DNA from: Gallionellales bacterium 39-52-133
GTDB lineage: Bacteria; Pseudomonadota; Gammaproteobacteria; Burkholderiales; Gallionellaceae
NCBI GenBank assembly: GCA_002278935.1
Contig: NCJL01000002.1
Span: 500,024-564,023, forward strand
Reading direction: 5' to 3'
DNA: 64,000 nucleotides
In this document: positions 44,966-53,559 of the stretch, in pieces
How the letters are laid out: each line of letters opens with the position of its first letter
Numbering within the stretch: the stretch's first letter is position 1
Position numbers and translations under genes: made by a program
Notes under the pieces: model-generated
Told to the model about the DNA's origin: nothing
Databases searched by the model: none
What the model saw: the letters and a program-made list of their open reading frames with translations, nothing else

Positions 44966-45468
44966 GGCTGCTCCATGGGTGAGTGCTGTCCGGGTGGCGC
45001 AGACTGGTCGAGCAGTATTCGGTCGCCCACTTTGATTTTCACGGGGTGCGATTTTCCCGGGACAGTGACGCTCTGTGTTGTCGGGTTGCGCTCGCCGCGG
45101 TTTCCCGCGCTTTGTGCGATACCGTTAACCCAGACCGTGCGTGCCCCGCCATTTTTTTGCACGATGCCATTCACGGTGAGTATGGGCGAGGCGCTGCCTT
45201 GGGCGGGCGCATTGCGGGCGTAGGCATAATCGAGCTGGGCACGCTGCTCGGGGGTAAAGAACAGGCGGCCGAGATTGGCGGCGTTGGCGGCGGGAGTTCC
45301 AATAAACAGGAGAGCTGCTAAAAATACAGGAGAACAGATTTCTGCGCGATTGTTGATAAGAGCAAGCGCCCGACACCCAAAGGGTGCAAGAACCTCAATG
45401 AGGTGAATCGGGCCCCTGCAGTTTATTGTTCGCAATGCTATTGAAAAATCCTGAATATGAGGTTTCAT
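44962..45468 (-). CDS. mshK: MshK-like pilus biogenesis protein with repeat-derived N-terminal extension
   Basis: A 168-aa protein. The mature-like part (LTVNGIVQKNGGARTVWVNG ... VPGKSHPVKIKVGDRILL) fits MshK/PilP-type beta proteins that link the secretin and inner-membrane platform. The signal segment (SPVFLAALLFIGTPAANA) begins only at about residue 46; residues 17-45 are coded by dispersed repeat sequence (45335-45414). The ATG at 45468 overlaps the upstream stop by four bases. Export with such a long N-region is uncertain. Confidence 0.65.
   Translation of the reverse strand: MKPHIQDFSIALRTINCRGPIHLIEVLAPFGCRALALINNRAEICSPVFLAALLFIGTPAANAANLGRLFFTPEQRAQLDYAYARNAPAQGSASPILTVNGIVQKNGGARTVWVNGIAQSAGNRGERNPTTQSVTVPGKSHPVKIKVGDRILLDQSAPPGQHSPMEQP
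45335..45351 (+). repeat. Partial copy of the CAGATTTCTGCGCGATT repeat
   Basis: Seventeen bases identical to 40338-40354 in the cysS terminator. Here it sits inside the coding sequence of the mshK-like gene. Confidence 0.7.
45373..45404 (+). repeat. 31-bp double-hairpin module, copy 2
   Basis: ACACCC-AAA-GGGTGC, AAGAA, CCTC-AAT-GAGGT: the reverse-complement arrangement of the module at 38473-38503, same stems and same spacer, different loops. Outer complementary GCCCGA (45368-45373) and TCGGGC (45408-45413) extend the structure. Confidence 0.8.
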
Positions 45469-46073
45469 GTTCCATTCCTGTTCTTCATGGTGAGCCAGCC
45501 CCCGCTGCACTCTGCCTTGAGTTGCGCCATCGGGCCTGCGCTTCCGGGTGAAATTGCAGCTCTTTCCAGGGTGCATTTTTCCAGTATAAACCAGCCATTC
45601 ATGTCACGATGCAGACGCTCAAAAAAATTGATCAGTTGCCCTTCGTGCAGCAATTCAAACTGCAGCGTCATGGGGCTAAGCTGGAGGTCAAAATTGCCGC
45701 TGTCCAGTGCCGGTGCGGGCTTGTAAGGTTGTTGCGGCGCAATGGCGTATTTAAAGTCCACCACGCTGTTGCGTTTACGCAGCGCTTCCAGCCCTTCAAT
45801 GATGTTCAGGCGCTGCTCATCGCCAATAATCTCGCGTCGCTGTATGGCGGAATATTCCTTGGTATAGGTGGACATGTTTACCTGGTCGTCGCGAGCCGCA
45901 TTGAGTTTGTTGCGAGCGTCTATCAGCTGTTGCTGGGCTGCACGCCTGTCAGCCAGCGCGCTATTGGCATATTTCTGGGCAATGAACACTGCGCTGCCGC
46001 CTATGCCCAAGGTGAGCAGCAGGATAAGCAGGCTCCACTTGATGTGCGGTAAATCGCTTTGGGTGAATGTCAT
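45465..46073 (-). CDS. mshJ: MshJ/PilO-like pilus assembly protein
   Basis: A 202-aa bitopic protein: short cytoplasmic N-terminus, one membrane helix (about 13-32), a coiled-coil stretch (ALADRRAAQQQLIDARNKLNAA, 38-60) and a periplasmic domain with HEGQLINFFERLHRDMNGWF, the usual PilO/MshJ ferredoxin-like segment. It overlaps mshI-like and mshK-like genes by four bases on each side, so it belongs to the pilus operon. Assignment to MshJ is by fold pattern and position. Confidence 0.75.
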   Translation of the reverse strand: MTFTQSDLPHIKWSLLILLLTLGIGGSAVFIAQKYANSALADRRAAQQQLIDARNKLNAARDDQVNMSTYTKEYSAIQRREIIGDEQRLNIIEGLEALRKRNSVVDFKYAIAPQQPYKPAPALDSGNFDLQLSPMTLQFELLHEGQLINFFERLHRDMNGWFILEKCTLERAAISPGSAGPMAQLKAECSGGWLTMKNRNGT

Positions 46074-47566
46074 GGCTGCGGTTTCCAGGTAATTTTGAGC
46101 GAAAAGTCGGAGGGCTTGTCACTGCTCTCGCCGATATCCGCGCCGATACTGCCTTTGGTGCTGAAATCCAGCGGTAGCTTGACAGGTGTAACGCTGTAAC
46201 CCGCACGGGTGAGCATAAGCTGGAAGCGCTCAAGATAGTTGAGCGCGCCGCGATAGTCGTTGCCAAAATCCGCCAGCTCGCCGTTAAATGTAATGATCTG
46301 CTCCGGATAGGGACCGGCCGCGGCGCTCGATTGCCACGCCAGCTTGTCCGTATAAATGCTCGGGAAATTGTTCAGGGTCTCGGTCAGCCCTTGCAGTATT
46401 TGTCGGGGAGGTACCGAGTAATATTGCAGATTGCGAAACAGGGTAACCGCAGTTTTCATGTCCGAAGCGGAGGCCGTGCCGCCCTGGGCATTCCGTGTGC
46501 TGATGGGGAAGTGCTGTGTGATCTGTTGTGTGTCCCGCATCATGCGGCTGGCCTGATCTTTTATGCTGTCAATTTCCCCGCTGACTGCCTTGCCTTCGAG
46601 GAAGGAGAACGTTCCCCATGCCAGACAGGCAAGTGCCGTAGCCGCTGCCAGGCCAAGCAGACCGCGCCTGGTCTGCCAGAGTTGATAGAAGTGTGTTTGC
46701 TTTGAAGCCGCATAGCTTGCGCGCGGCGGCTGCGTGGCAAGCAGATGCAGATAAAGCGGAGTGGCATCCGAGTCCGGAAAGACATATTGGGACTTGAAGC
46801 TTTTGCCCAGTTGCTGCAAATCGAGATAGCCATAGCGCATGTGCAGGTTGGCCGGCAGCCGCGCATCCAGCTGCGCCCTGTCGCTGGCATGGCAAATAAT
46901 ATGCACGTTGAGCAGCTCGCCCTGCGGGGTCAGGCTCAGGCTTTGCAGGTATTGATGGGTGCGTGCCGATTCGGTGGCAATGGCATCGGCAAAAGTACCG
47001 TTGGGATTGATGGAGGTGAGGCGCGAAAAGCGCAGGCGCTTGTTTAAAAAATAGCTCTGGCGCAAGCCCGAGTTCTTTTCCCATGACAAAAGCAGCAAGT
47101 GGTCGGAATCAACGTCCTTGATCAGCGGAATACTGGCGTGGGGAACGGAGTAGATGCCAACGATGGGCGTGTTGTGGAGCAGCAGCAGCTCCAGCCACGC
47201 GGAGATGCGCGCAGGGTTGGTGAGTGCGGAAAACAACAGCTCGTCGTCGCGGCGCCCTTCGCTTTGGCGCTGTTGCAGGCTGGCCATGCGAAACGGCGTG
47301 CTGCGGTAGTATTGTTCAAACTTGCGCTGGATAAGCGCATGACGGTTGGCGCCGATAAGATGGGGTACCGTTTCCTGGCGAAAATCTTCTTCAATCAGGT
47401 CGACCAGCAGATAGGCGGGATCGGGATAGGCTTTTAAAAAGTCGGAAAATTTTGCCAGGCCGTCAAGCGTGGTCGTGAAATAGAACGGCGCGCTCAATGC
47501 GCCATTTTTCCACACATGCGCGTGAAAACTGTCGGAGCTCAGGAAAAACAGTATTTTGCGTGACAT
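46070..47566 (-). CDS. mshI: MshI-like protein (PilM/PilN-type platform component)
   Basis: A 498-aa protein. The first 290 residues resemble the actin-like PilM/MshI fold without a signal peptide; a membrane helix lies at about 302-322 (LLGLAAATALACLAWGTFSF), followed by a periplasmic PilN-like domain with coiled coil. This single-chain PilM-PilN layout is what MshI-type proteins of larger size show. The stop of mshG overlaps its ATG by one base. Divergent from textbook MshI, so the name is by position and topology. Confidence 0.7.
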   Translation of the reverse strand: MSRKILFFLSSDSFHAHVWKNGALSAPFYFTTTLDGLAKFSDFLKAYPDPAYLLVDLIEEDFRQETVPHLIGANRHALIQRKFEQYYRSTPFRMASLQQRQSEGRRDDELLFSALTNPARISAWLELLLLHNTPIVGIYSVPHASIPLIKDVDSDHLLLLSWEKNSGLRQSYFLNKRLRFSRLTSINPNGTFADAIATESARTHQYLQSLSLTPQGELLNVHIICHASDRAQLDARLPANLHMRYGYLDLQQLGKSFKSQYVFPDSDATPLYLHLLATQPPRASYAASKQTHFYQLWQTRRGLLGLAAATALACLAWGTFSFLEGKAVSGEIDSIKDQASRMMRDTQQITQHFPISTRNAQGGTASASDMKTAVTLFRNLQYYSVPPRQILQGLTETLNNFPSIYTDKLAWQSSAAAGPYPEQIITFNGELADFGNDYRGALNYLERFQLMLTRAGYSVTPVKLPLDFSTKGSIGADIGESSDKPSDFSLKITWKPQP

Positions 47567-48768
47567 TAAATTTGCACCTTGCCTATGATGTCATAGATCG
47601 GGCCAAGCACCGAGAGCATGACCCATCCCAGCAGGACGCCCAGTATGAGGGTCATCGTGGGCTCGATCATGACCTGCACTTTTTTGATGGAGTCTTTCAC
47701 ATCGCGGTCATAAAAATAGCTGACGTTGAGCAGCGCCATGTCGAGTTGCCCGGTAGATTCGCCCACCTTGAGCATGCGTATCACCAGCGGCGGAAACATG
47801 CCGGTGTGCTGGAAGCTCTGGGTCAGGTTTTTCCCGGCTTCAATTTCACGAATGACCTGCTCCATGCTTCTGGCCATGACCTGGTTGTTGACCAGATCCC
47901 TGGAGCTGGCGAGGCAATCGAGAATGGTGATGCCCGAGCCGTACATCATCGCAAAGGTGTTGGCAAAGCGCGCGAGAATAATTTTGCGCAGTATGGGACC
48001 GGTAGGCCAGATGTGCAGCTTGAGTTTGTCCACATGGTATTGCAGGCCGGGTTTCAATATTAAAGCCGCCTTGAATGTGCCAAACAGCAGCAGCGGCAAC
48101 AGCAGGATGACATACCAGTAATTGACGAATATGGACGAGGTGGCCAGCAGCAAACGGGTCTGGAACGGAATTTCCATGCCCATGCCCTTGATGAAACCAA
48201 CCAGTTGCGGCACCAGATAGATCATCAGAAAAAAGGTAATGCCCAGCACCACCGAGCCCACAAAAAGCGGGTAGATCATCATGTTTTTGGTTTGTGTGGA
48301 CATTTCATCCTGCCACTTGATGGATTCGGTGAGATGCTTGAAAACTTCGACCAGGCGTCCGCTTTCTTCTCCCGCCGCAGTCAGGCTGACAAAAATCTTG
48401 TCGAAGGCATTGGGGTGCAGCGCCATCGCCTGTGACAGTTTTTTACCGCCTTCGATCGATTTGACCAGGTTGGCGATGATCTCGCGGAACACGGGTTCTT
48501 CCATGCTGTCGCGCAAATCGGCAAGACATTCCAGCAGCGGCACCCCGGCACCGGTGAGCTGTTCCAGGTTGAAAAAGAAGGTGATCAGATCCGGGCGCTT
48601 GATTTTTTTCAAGCCGAATGACGAACTGCTTTCAACCAGCCGGGCGTTGATTAAATCCAGTCCGCTGCGCTTAAGGTGCAATTCAAGGTCAATCAGATTG
48701 GCGGCATCCTGCATGCCCCGGGCAGCTTTGCCGAGTTGATTAATCGCCCTGTAGGAGTACATTGCCAC
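47566..48768 (-). CDS. mshG: Type II secretion/type IV pilus inner-membrane platform protein
   Basis: GspF/PilC family, 400 aa. Two homologous T2SSF domains, each with the pattern FFFNLEQLTGAGVPLLECLADL / FANTFAMMYGSGITILDCLASS, and three membrane segments (about 165-190, 215-240, 370-395). It forms the platform that couples the ATPase to pilus subunits. It is located between mshE and the mshI-like gene as in MSHA loci. Confidence 0.9.
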   Translation of the reverse strand: MAMYSYRAINQLGKAARGMQDAANLIDLELHLKRSGLDLINARLVESSSSFGLKKIKRPDLITFFFNLEQLTGAGVPLLECLADLRDSMEEPVFREIIANLVKSIEGGKKLSQAMALHPNAFDKIFVSLTAAGEESGRLVEVFKHLTESIKWQDEMSTQTKNMMIYPLFVGSVVLGITFFLMIYLVPQLVGFIKGMGMEIPFQTRLLLATSSIFVNYWYVILLLPLLLFGTFKAALILKPGLQYHVDKLKLHIWPTGPILRKIILARFANTFAMMYGSGITILDCLASSRDLVNNQVMARSMEQVIREIEAGKNLTQSFQHTGMFPPLVIRMLKVGESTGQLDMALLNVSYFYDRDVKDSIKKVQVMIEPTMTLILGVLLGWVMLSVLGPIYDIIGKVQI

Positions 48769-48778
48769 GATCTGTTCC

Positions 48779-50488
48779 CTAGCCCATGCGATCGGTTAAG
48801 TCGACTACCCGTGCAACTTCGGAGAGCGAGGTAATGCCTTGCAACACACGCTGCAAGCCGTCGGAGGCGAGCGGGCGGAAACCCTTGTCCAGCGCGGCCT
48901 GTTTCAAGTCGCGAATACTGGCGCGGTGTGCCACCAGATCGTCGAGGTCGCTGTCCATTTTTAACAGTTCCATAATTGCAAGACGCCCTTTGTATCCCTG
49001 GTGGTAGCAAAGGTCGCAGCCTGCGGCGCGGTAGAGTGTGACATCATCGTTGGGATGTATGCCTAGCAGTTTTCTTTCCGTTGCGTCGGGGTGATAGGAA
49101 TATTTGCAATGCGGGCACAGCACGCGCACCAGCCGCTGCGCAATGATGCCGATAATATTGCCGGCCATGATGTCGGGCAGAATGCCGATGTCCAGCAGAC
49201 GCGGAATCGCGCCGATTGCGGAGTTGGTATGCAGCGTGGAATAAACCTGGTGGCCTGTCATGGCGGCACGAAAAGCCATTTCTGCGGTGGGATGGTCGCG
49301 GATTTCACCGACCAGGATGATGTCCGGATCCTGGCGCATCATGGAACGGATACCGCTGGCAAAGTCCAGCTTGGCGGCTTCGTTTACCGACGACTGGCGT
49401 ATCAGCGGGATGGGATATTCCACCGGGTCTTCCAGGGTCATGATATTGACCGACTCGGTGTTGACGTGATTCAGCACCGAATACAGCGTGGTGGTTTTTC
49501 CGCTGCCGGTGGGGCCGGTGACGAGGATGATGCCTTCCGGTTTGGCGATAATCAGCTTGAGCGTGGTCAGTGCCTCCTCGTCTAGGCCGATCTGGTTGAT
49601 CGCAACGATACCCTTTTGCCTGTCCAGAATACGCAGCACCAGGTTTTCGCCATGTGTGGTGGGGTGCGAGGCCACACGAAAATCAATCGGACGGCCTGAC
49701 AGGCGCAATGACATGCGGCCATCCTGCGGTGCGCGGGTCTCGGCAATATTCATGCCGCTCATGACCTTCATGCGCACCACCATCGCCGGCCAGAAGCTTT
49801 TGTGCAGGCTGCGTACCTGGCGCAACACGCCGTCAACGCGGTAGCGGATGCGCAGGAAACTGTTTTCAGGTTCAAAGTGTATGTCAGATGCGCCTTGCTG
49901 CACGGCCTCGGTAAACAGCGCGTCAATCAGGCGCACCACCGGCTGGCTGAATTCGGTGACACCCTGATTGATCGTCTGGTACTCCATGTCACCCGGTTCG
50001 ATTTCGTGCAGGATGCCGTCGATGGAGAGTTCAAAGCCGTAATACTGGTCAATCGCCCGCACGATGTCAGACTCGCTGGCCACCTGGGTAATCAGCTGAT
50101 ATTCGCCGTGCAGCAGCGCGCGCACCTGGTCAAGTGCGAGAATATTGTCGGGGTCGGCAATGGCCAGAATCAGAATTTTATTGGCCGTGTCTACCGACAA
50201 GGGCAGCAGCTGGTAACGCCGCGCCACATCTTTGGGGATCAGTGCGACGGCGGCTGAATCGATGATAACGGTGGTGAGGTCTACACTTTCCTTGCCCAGA
50301 TTTTCCGACAGCACGTCGCGGATAGTGGCCTCGGACAGAAAGCCCAGGCGCACCAGCAGGGAGCCTATCGGCTGGTGGTTTTTATGTTGTTCCTGAACGG
50401 CGATGCGCAGCTGGTCTTCGCTGATCACGCCTTTTGAGACTAGCAGCTGCCCCATGGGGAGCTGGAATTGTTGCTGCGGCACGGACAT
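48779..50488 (-). CDS. mshE: Pilus extension ATPase MshE, with MshEN domains
   Basis: GspE/PilB family ATPase, 569 aa. Walker A GPTGSGKTT, Asp box, Walker B and His box are present, and the tetracysteine zinc site (CPHC ... CDLC) is intact. The N-terminus has two MshEN-type repeats (MGQLLVSKGVISEDQLRIA at 12-30, IGSLLVRLGFLSEATIRDVL at 41-60); such repeats bind c-di-GMP in Vibrio cholerae MshE. The first repeat lacks the leading Arg-Leu, so binding strength is uncertain. Confidence 0.92.
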   Translation of the reverse strand: MSVPQQQFQLPMGQLLVSKGVISEDQLRIAVQEQHKNHQPIGSLLVRLGFLSEATIRDVLSENLGKESVDLTTVIIDSAAVALIPKDVARRYQLLPLSVDTANKILILAIADPDNILALDQVRALLHGEYQLITQVASESDIVRAIDQYYGFELSIDGILHEIEPGDMEYQTINQGVTEFSQPVVRLIDALFTEAVQQGASDIHFEPENSFLRIRYRVDGVLRQVRSLHKSFWPAMVVRMKVMSGMNIAETRAPQDGRMSLRLSGRPIDFRVASHPTTHGENLVLRILDRQKGIVAINQIGLDEEALTTLKLIIAKPEGIILVTGPTGSGKTTTLYSVLNHVNTESVNIMTLEDPVEYPIPLIRQSSVNEAAKLDFASGIRSMMRQDPDIILVGEIRDHPTAEMAFRAAMTGHQVYSTLHTNSAIGAIPRLLDIGILPDIMAGNIIGIIAQRLVRVLCPHCKYSYHPDATERKLLGIHPNDDVTLYRAAGCDLCYHQGYKGRLAIMELLKMDSDLDDLVAHRASIRDLKQAALDKGFRPLASDGLQRVLQGITSLSEVARVVDLTDRMG

Positions 50489-50490
50489 GG

Positions 50491-51630
50491 CTATTTTTCC
50501 TGGGGGGCAAGCAATTGTTTCAGGCGTAATTCCGTTTGGGGGCGGTCAAAACCCGCGTAGCCGGAGGTGTTGAGCTGCAAGGCGAGTGCGTAATATTGCG
50601 CAGCGGGTTTTGCCTGGCCCAGATGATCCAGGCTGGTAGCCAGATTAAAGGCAAATTGTGCGTTGGAAGGTTCAAGCCTGAAGGCGCTGAAATAAGCCTG
50701 CTGTGCATCGCCCCAGCGTGACTGTTCGGTGTACAGGTTGCCCAGAGCGAAATGCAGCGCGGCAGACTGGGGAGCTTGCGCAAGACTATTCTTTAAGCGG
50801 CTTTCTTTGGCGGACGCATCGCCGGTGGAAAATGCCGACATGCCGGCCTGTGCAACCGGATCGCGCGGATCCAGCATCAGGACTTGCCGGTAGTATTGAA
50901 CCGCGGCATCGTCTTGTCCCTGTTGCTGTGCGATAGCCGCCATGCCTAGCAATGCGTCACGATTCCTGGGGTCCTTCAGCAGAACTTCGCGGTAGCGCTG
51001 CCATGCGGTGCCAAGATCTCCGTTCTGATATGCACGGTAAGCAGTGATCAGTGCGGTATAGGTTGTATCATTTTCCTGCTGGCGCTGAATCTGGATGCCG
51101 GAGCCGGACTGCGCATCAGCGGACTGTACTGCAGGCGCACGCCTGACGCTGGCAATGCGCGCAGTGTTTTGAGTTGCCGGCGCGGCACGGCTGGTTTTTG
51201 CCTCGGCTTCAGGCATGTTTTCGGGCGGCAGCACCAGTGCAGGGGCCGGTTGCGGCGCGGGCGCAGTGTAGGCAGCGACGGCAGGGTTGGGATTATTATA
51301 TTGCACCGCCTTGGGTGGCTGAATTTCTATCCAGACATAAATTGCTCCGGCAGTTCCCAGTATCAGGCCGATGATCATGGCCGTGGGCACGATACCCAGC
51401 GTGTAATGAAATTTTTTGGCTGCGGGGGCTTTCTTGGCGGCAAACAAGTTTTCTCCCGTGCTGCGTGGCGTGGGAGCAGGCGTTGCGCTGAAAGCGGGTG
51501 TGGCAGCGGGTGCCGTCTTGCCGGGCAGGTCTTCCAGGGTCATCTCGGTCAAACTGTTTGGTGCAGCCTGTCCATTTGCGCCCTGTTGTGCAGCGCCGGT
51601 TTTTTTGAGGGCATCCAGAAGCAGGCTCAT
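50491..51630 (-). CDS. mshN: MshN-like TPR protein
   Basis: A 379-aa bitopic protein: N-terminal MSLLLDALKKT signature shared by MshN and GspB-type proteins, one membrane helix (about 78-98), Pro-rich linker, and TPR repeats in the periplasm (about 190-360, YRAYQNGDLGTAWQRYREVL). It is 2 bases from both mshL and mshE. Probably steadies secretin assembly. Confidence 0.82.
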   Translation of the reverse strand: MSLLLDALKKTGAAQQGANGQAAPNSLTEMTLEDLPGKTAPAATPAFSATPAPTPRSTGENLFAAKKAPAAKKFHYTLGIVPTAMIIGLILGTAGAIYVWIEIQPPKAVQYNNPNPAVAAYTAPAPQPAPALVLPPENMPEAEAKTSRAAPATQNTARIASVRRAPAVQSADAQSGSGIQIQRQQENDTTYTALITAYRAYQNGDLGTAWQRYREVLLKDPRNRDALLGMAAIAQQQGQDDAAVQYYRQVLMLDPRDPVAQAGMSAFSTGDASAKESRLKNSLAQAPQSAALHFALGNLYTEQSRWGDAQQAYFSAFRLEPSNAQFAFNLATSLDHLGQAKPAAQYYALALQLNTSGYAGFDRPQTELRLKQLLAPQEK

Positions 51631-51632
51631 GA

Positions 51633-53470
51633 TCAGGGCTCGATATGTTTGCCTTTTGCATCTTCATGGAAGAAGTTTGCATTGGGCAGGTTTTTGGAAA
51701 ATTCCTTGAAATCACCGTTGATGCTTGCATCCCTGATGACGATCGGGCGCAGGAAAATGACCAGTTCGGTTTTGGTGGTGGTGTCATCGCGATTCTGGAA
51801 CAGATTGCCCAGTAAAGGTATGCGCGCAAGGAAGGGAACCTCGGAAGTATTTTTGTCGATGGACTCCTGTATCAAGCCACCCATGACCGCCGTCTGGCCG
51901 CTTTCTACCTTGATAATGGATTCCATCTCGCGTGTCTGGATTTCCGGGATCAGGTTTTCGATCCCGGGAATATTGCAGGTTGCAATACCTGTGCCGCACG
52001 GGTTGGCCAGATTGGGGTTGGGATCTTTTGCATAACTGATAATGCGGGAAATGGACGGGCGCAAATTGATGGTTACCGTTTCCGTGTCGCTGATTTGCGG
52101 CGTGACGCTCATGGTCAGGCCAACCGAAACAGAGTTGGCAGTAGAGGTGACCAGATAAGTGCCGGTCGTCGCCGTTCCGGTTGGGGGGGTATAGGTGGAC
52201 TGCAGACTGAAATATACCTTGCTGTCGGCGACTTTGAGCGAGGCAGTCTGATTGTTCATGACACTCAGTTTCGGGCTGGACAGGACCTTAACGTTGCCAA
52301 ACTTTTCCAGCAGCTGGACAGACGCAAGAATATTGCCAAATTCCGAGGTGGGGTCAAAATAATTGATGGTAAGGGCGCCTGCCGTGGCACCTATTCCCGT
52401 AGTGCCGGCCTGGCTCAGGGCAAAACCCTGTGCGCCGAGCAGCGCGCGCGACCAGTTGATGCCCTGCCTGTACTGATCATTCAGCTTCACCTCAACGATG
52501 GTCGCTTCTATCAGTACCTGGCGTTTTGCCGTCGACATCACGCTGTCTATAAATTCCTGAATTTTCTCGTGCTGGCGGCTGGTTGCACGGGCCAGCAATA
52601 CGCCTGTTTCTCTATTGGCGAATACGCTGACCGATTTTTCAAATTCTGCGGTAGTACTCCTCGCAGCGCCTGATGCCTGCACCGACTCGTTGCCCGCGCC
52701 CGAGGCGCCACCACTGGGGCCGGATTCACCGCCCCCGGGCTGCTTGCCTTTGCCCGCGGAGGATCCGGCAAAAACAGTTGCGGCACCATCACCTTGCGCG
52801 CTTACCCTGCTTGAGCTCTGCGTTTCTTTTTGTGATTTATATTTAAGACGGTCTTCTTCAAGGATGATATCGGTGACATTTTTGACCAGACTTTCCATCA
52901 GGTCGTTTTTTGTGTCGCTGGTAACGGTGGTGGAGGCGGCGTTTCCGGAACTGGTTGTGGCAACACCGCCGGCACCGGTAATCTGGCTGGAGGTGGAATT
53001 GGTGCTCCTGGACGTGCGGGAAATATTAATGAAGTCAATTTTGTAAGTCTTCAAAAAAGGTTTGTCCGGCATCACCGACAGCGTGCCGTTCTCCAGCTCG
53101 TAGCGCATGTCCACTTGTTTGGCAATGCGGTCAAGAATTTGTGGCAGGGTCTGGTTGATGGCGTTGATCGACACATTTCCCTGTATGCCGGAGCTGATGT
53201 CGAGATTGATTTTTGCGTCGCGCGCCAGGGCAAAAAGAATTTCCTGCGCGGGCACGTTGCTCACGACAACACTGTAAGTTTCAATTTTTGCGGCAGGTTT
53301 TGGGGGGTAAGAGGTACGGTGCGTTTGCTGGGCTGGGGTATGTCCGCATTGCCGTGCAGCGAGGTTTCACCGGGTTGCCGTATATGCTTGTCGGAGGGTT
53401 CGATCGGGGCGGTGCCGCAGGCGGCAAGGACTACGCATGCAAAATACAGTGATGTATGGCTGAGCTTCAA
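51633..53470 (-). CDS. mshL: MshL-type secretin lipoprotein, split by a frame change
   Basis: Outer-membrane secretin of the pilus. A TTG start at 53470 with AAGGGG in front gives a lipoprotein signal (lipobox VLAAC), but that frame stops at 53261. The rest, from PKPAAKIETYSVVVSNVPAQ on, is in another frame to 51633 and contains the STN/secretin N domains, a Gly/Ser-rich insert (about 160-200 of the second part) and the C-terminal secretin domain. The switch falls at a run of six G on the plus strand (53302-53307); a seventh base would join both parts. No start codon serves the second frame except an internal GTG at 53264, which lacks a signal peptide. Confidence 0.8.
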
Positions 53471-53559
53471 TTTTTTCCCCTTGCCGCACGCCTTGGTATG
53501 GGCGATTATTTTATTGATTGTTCAATATGTTACTTAGCATTGTGGTTTTAATCAATGCA

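Noticed and set aside
53261..53470. Independent 69-aa lipoprotein gene upstream of mshL
   Set aside because: Its C-terminal DNA encodes the expected MshL junction (KIETYSVVVSNVPAQ) in the next frame, so it is better seen as the N-terminal part of a frame-split mshL.
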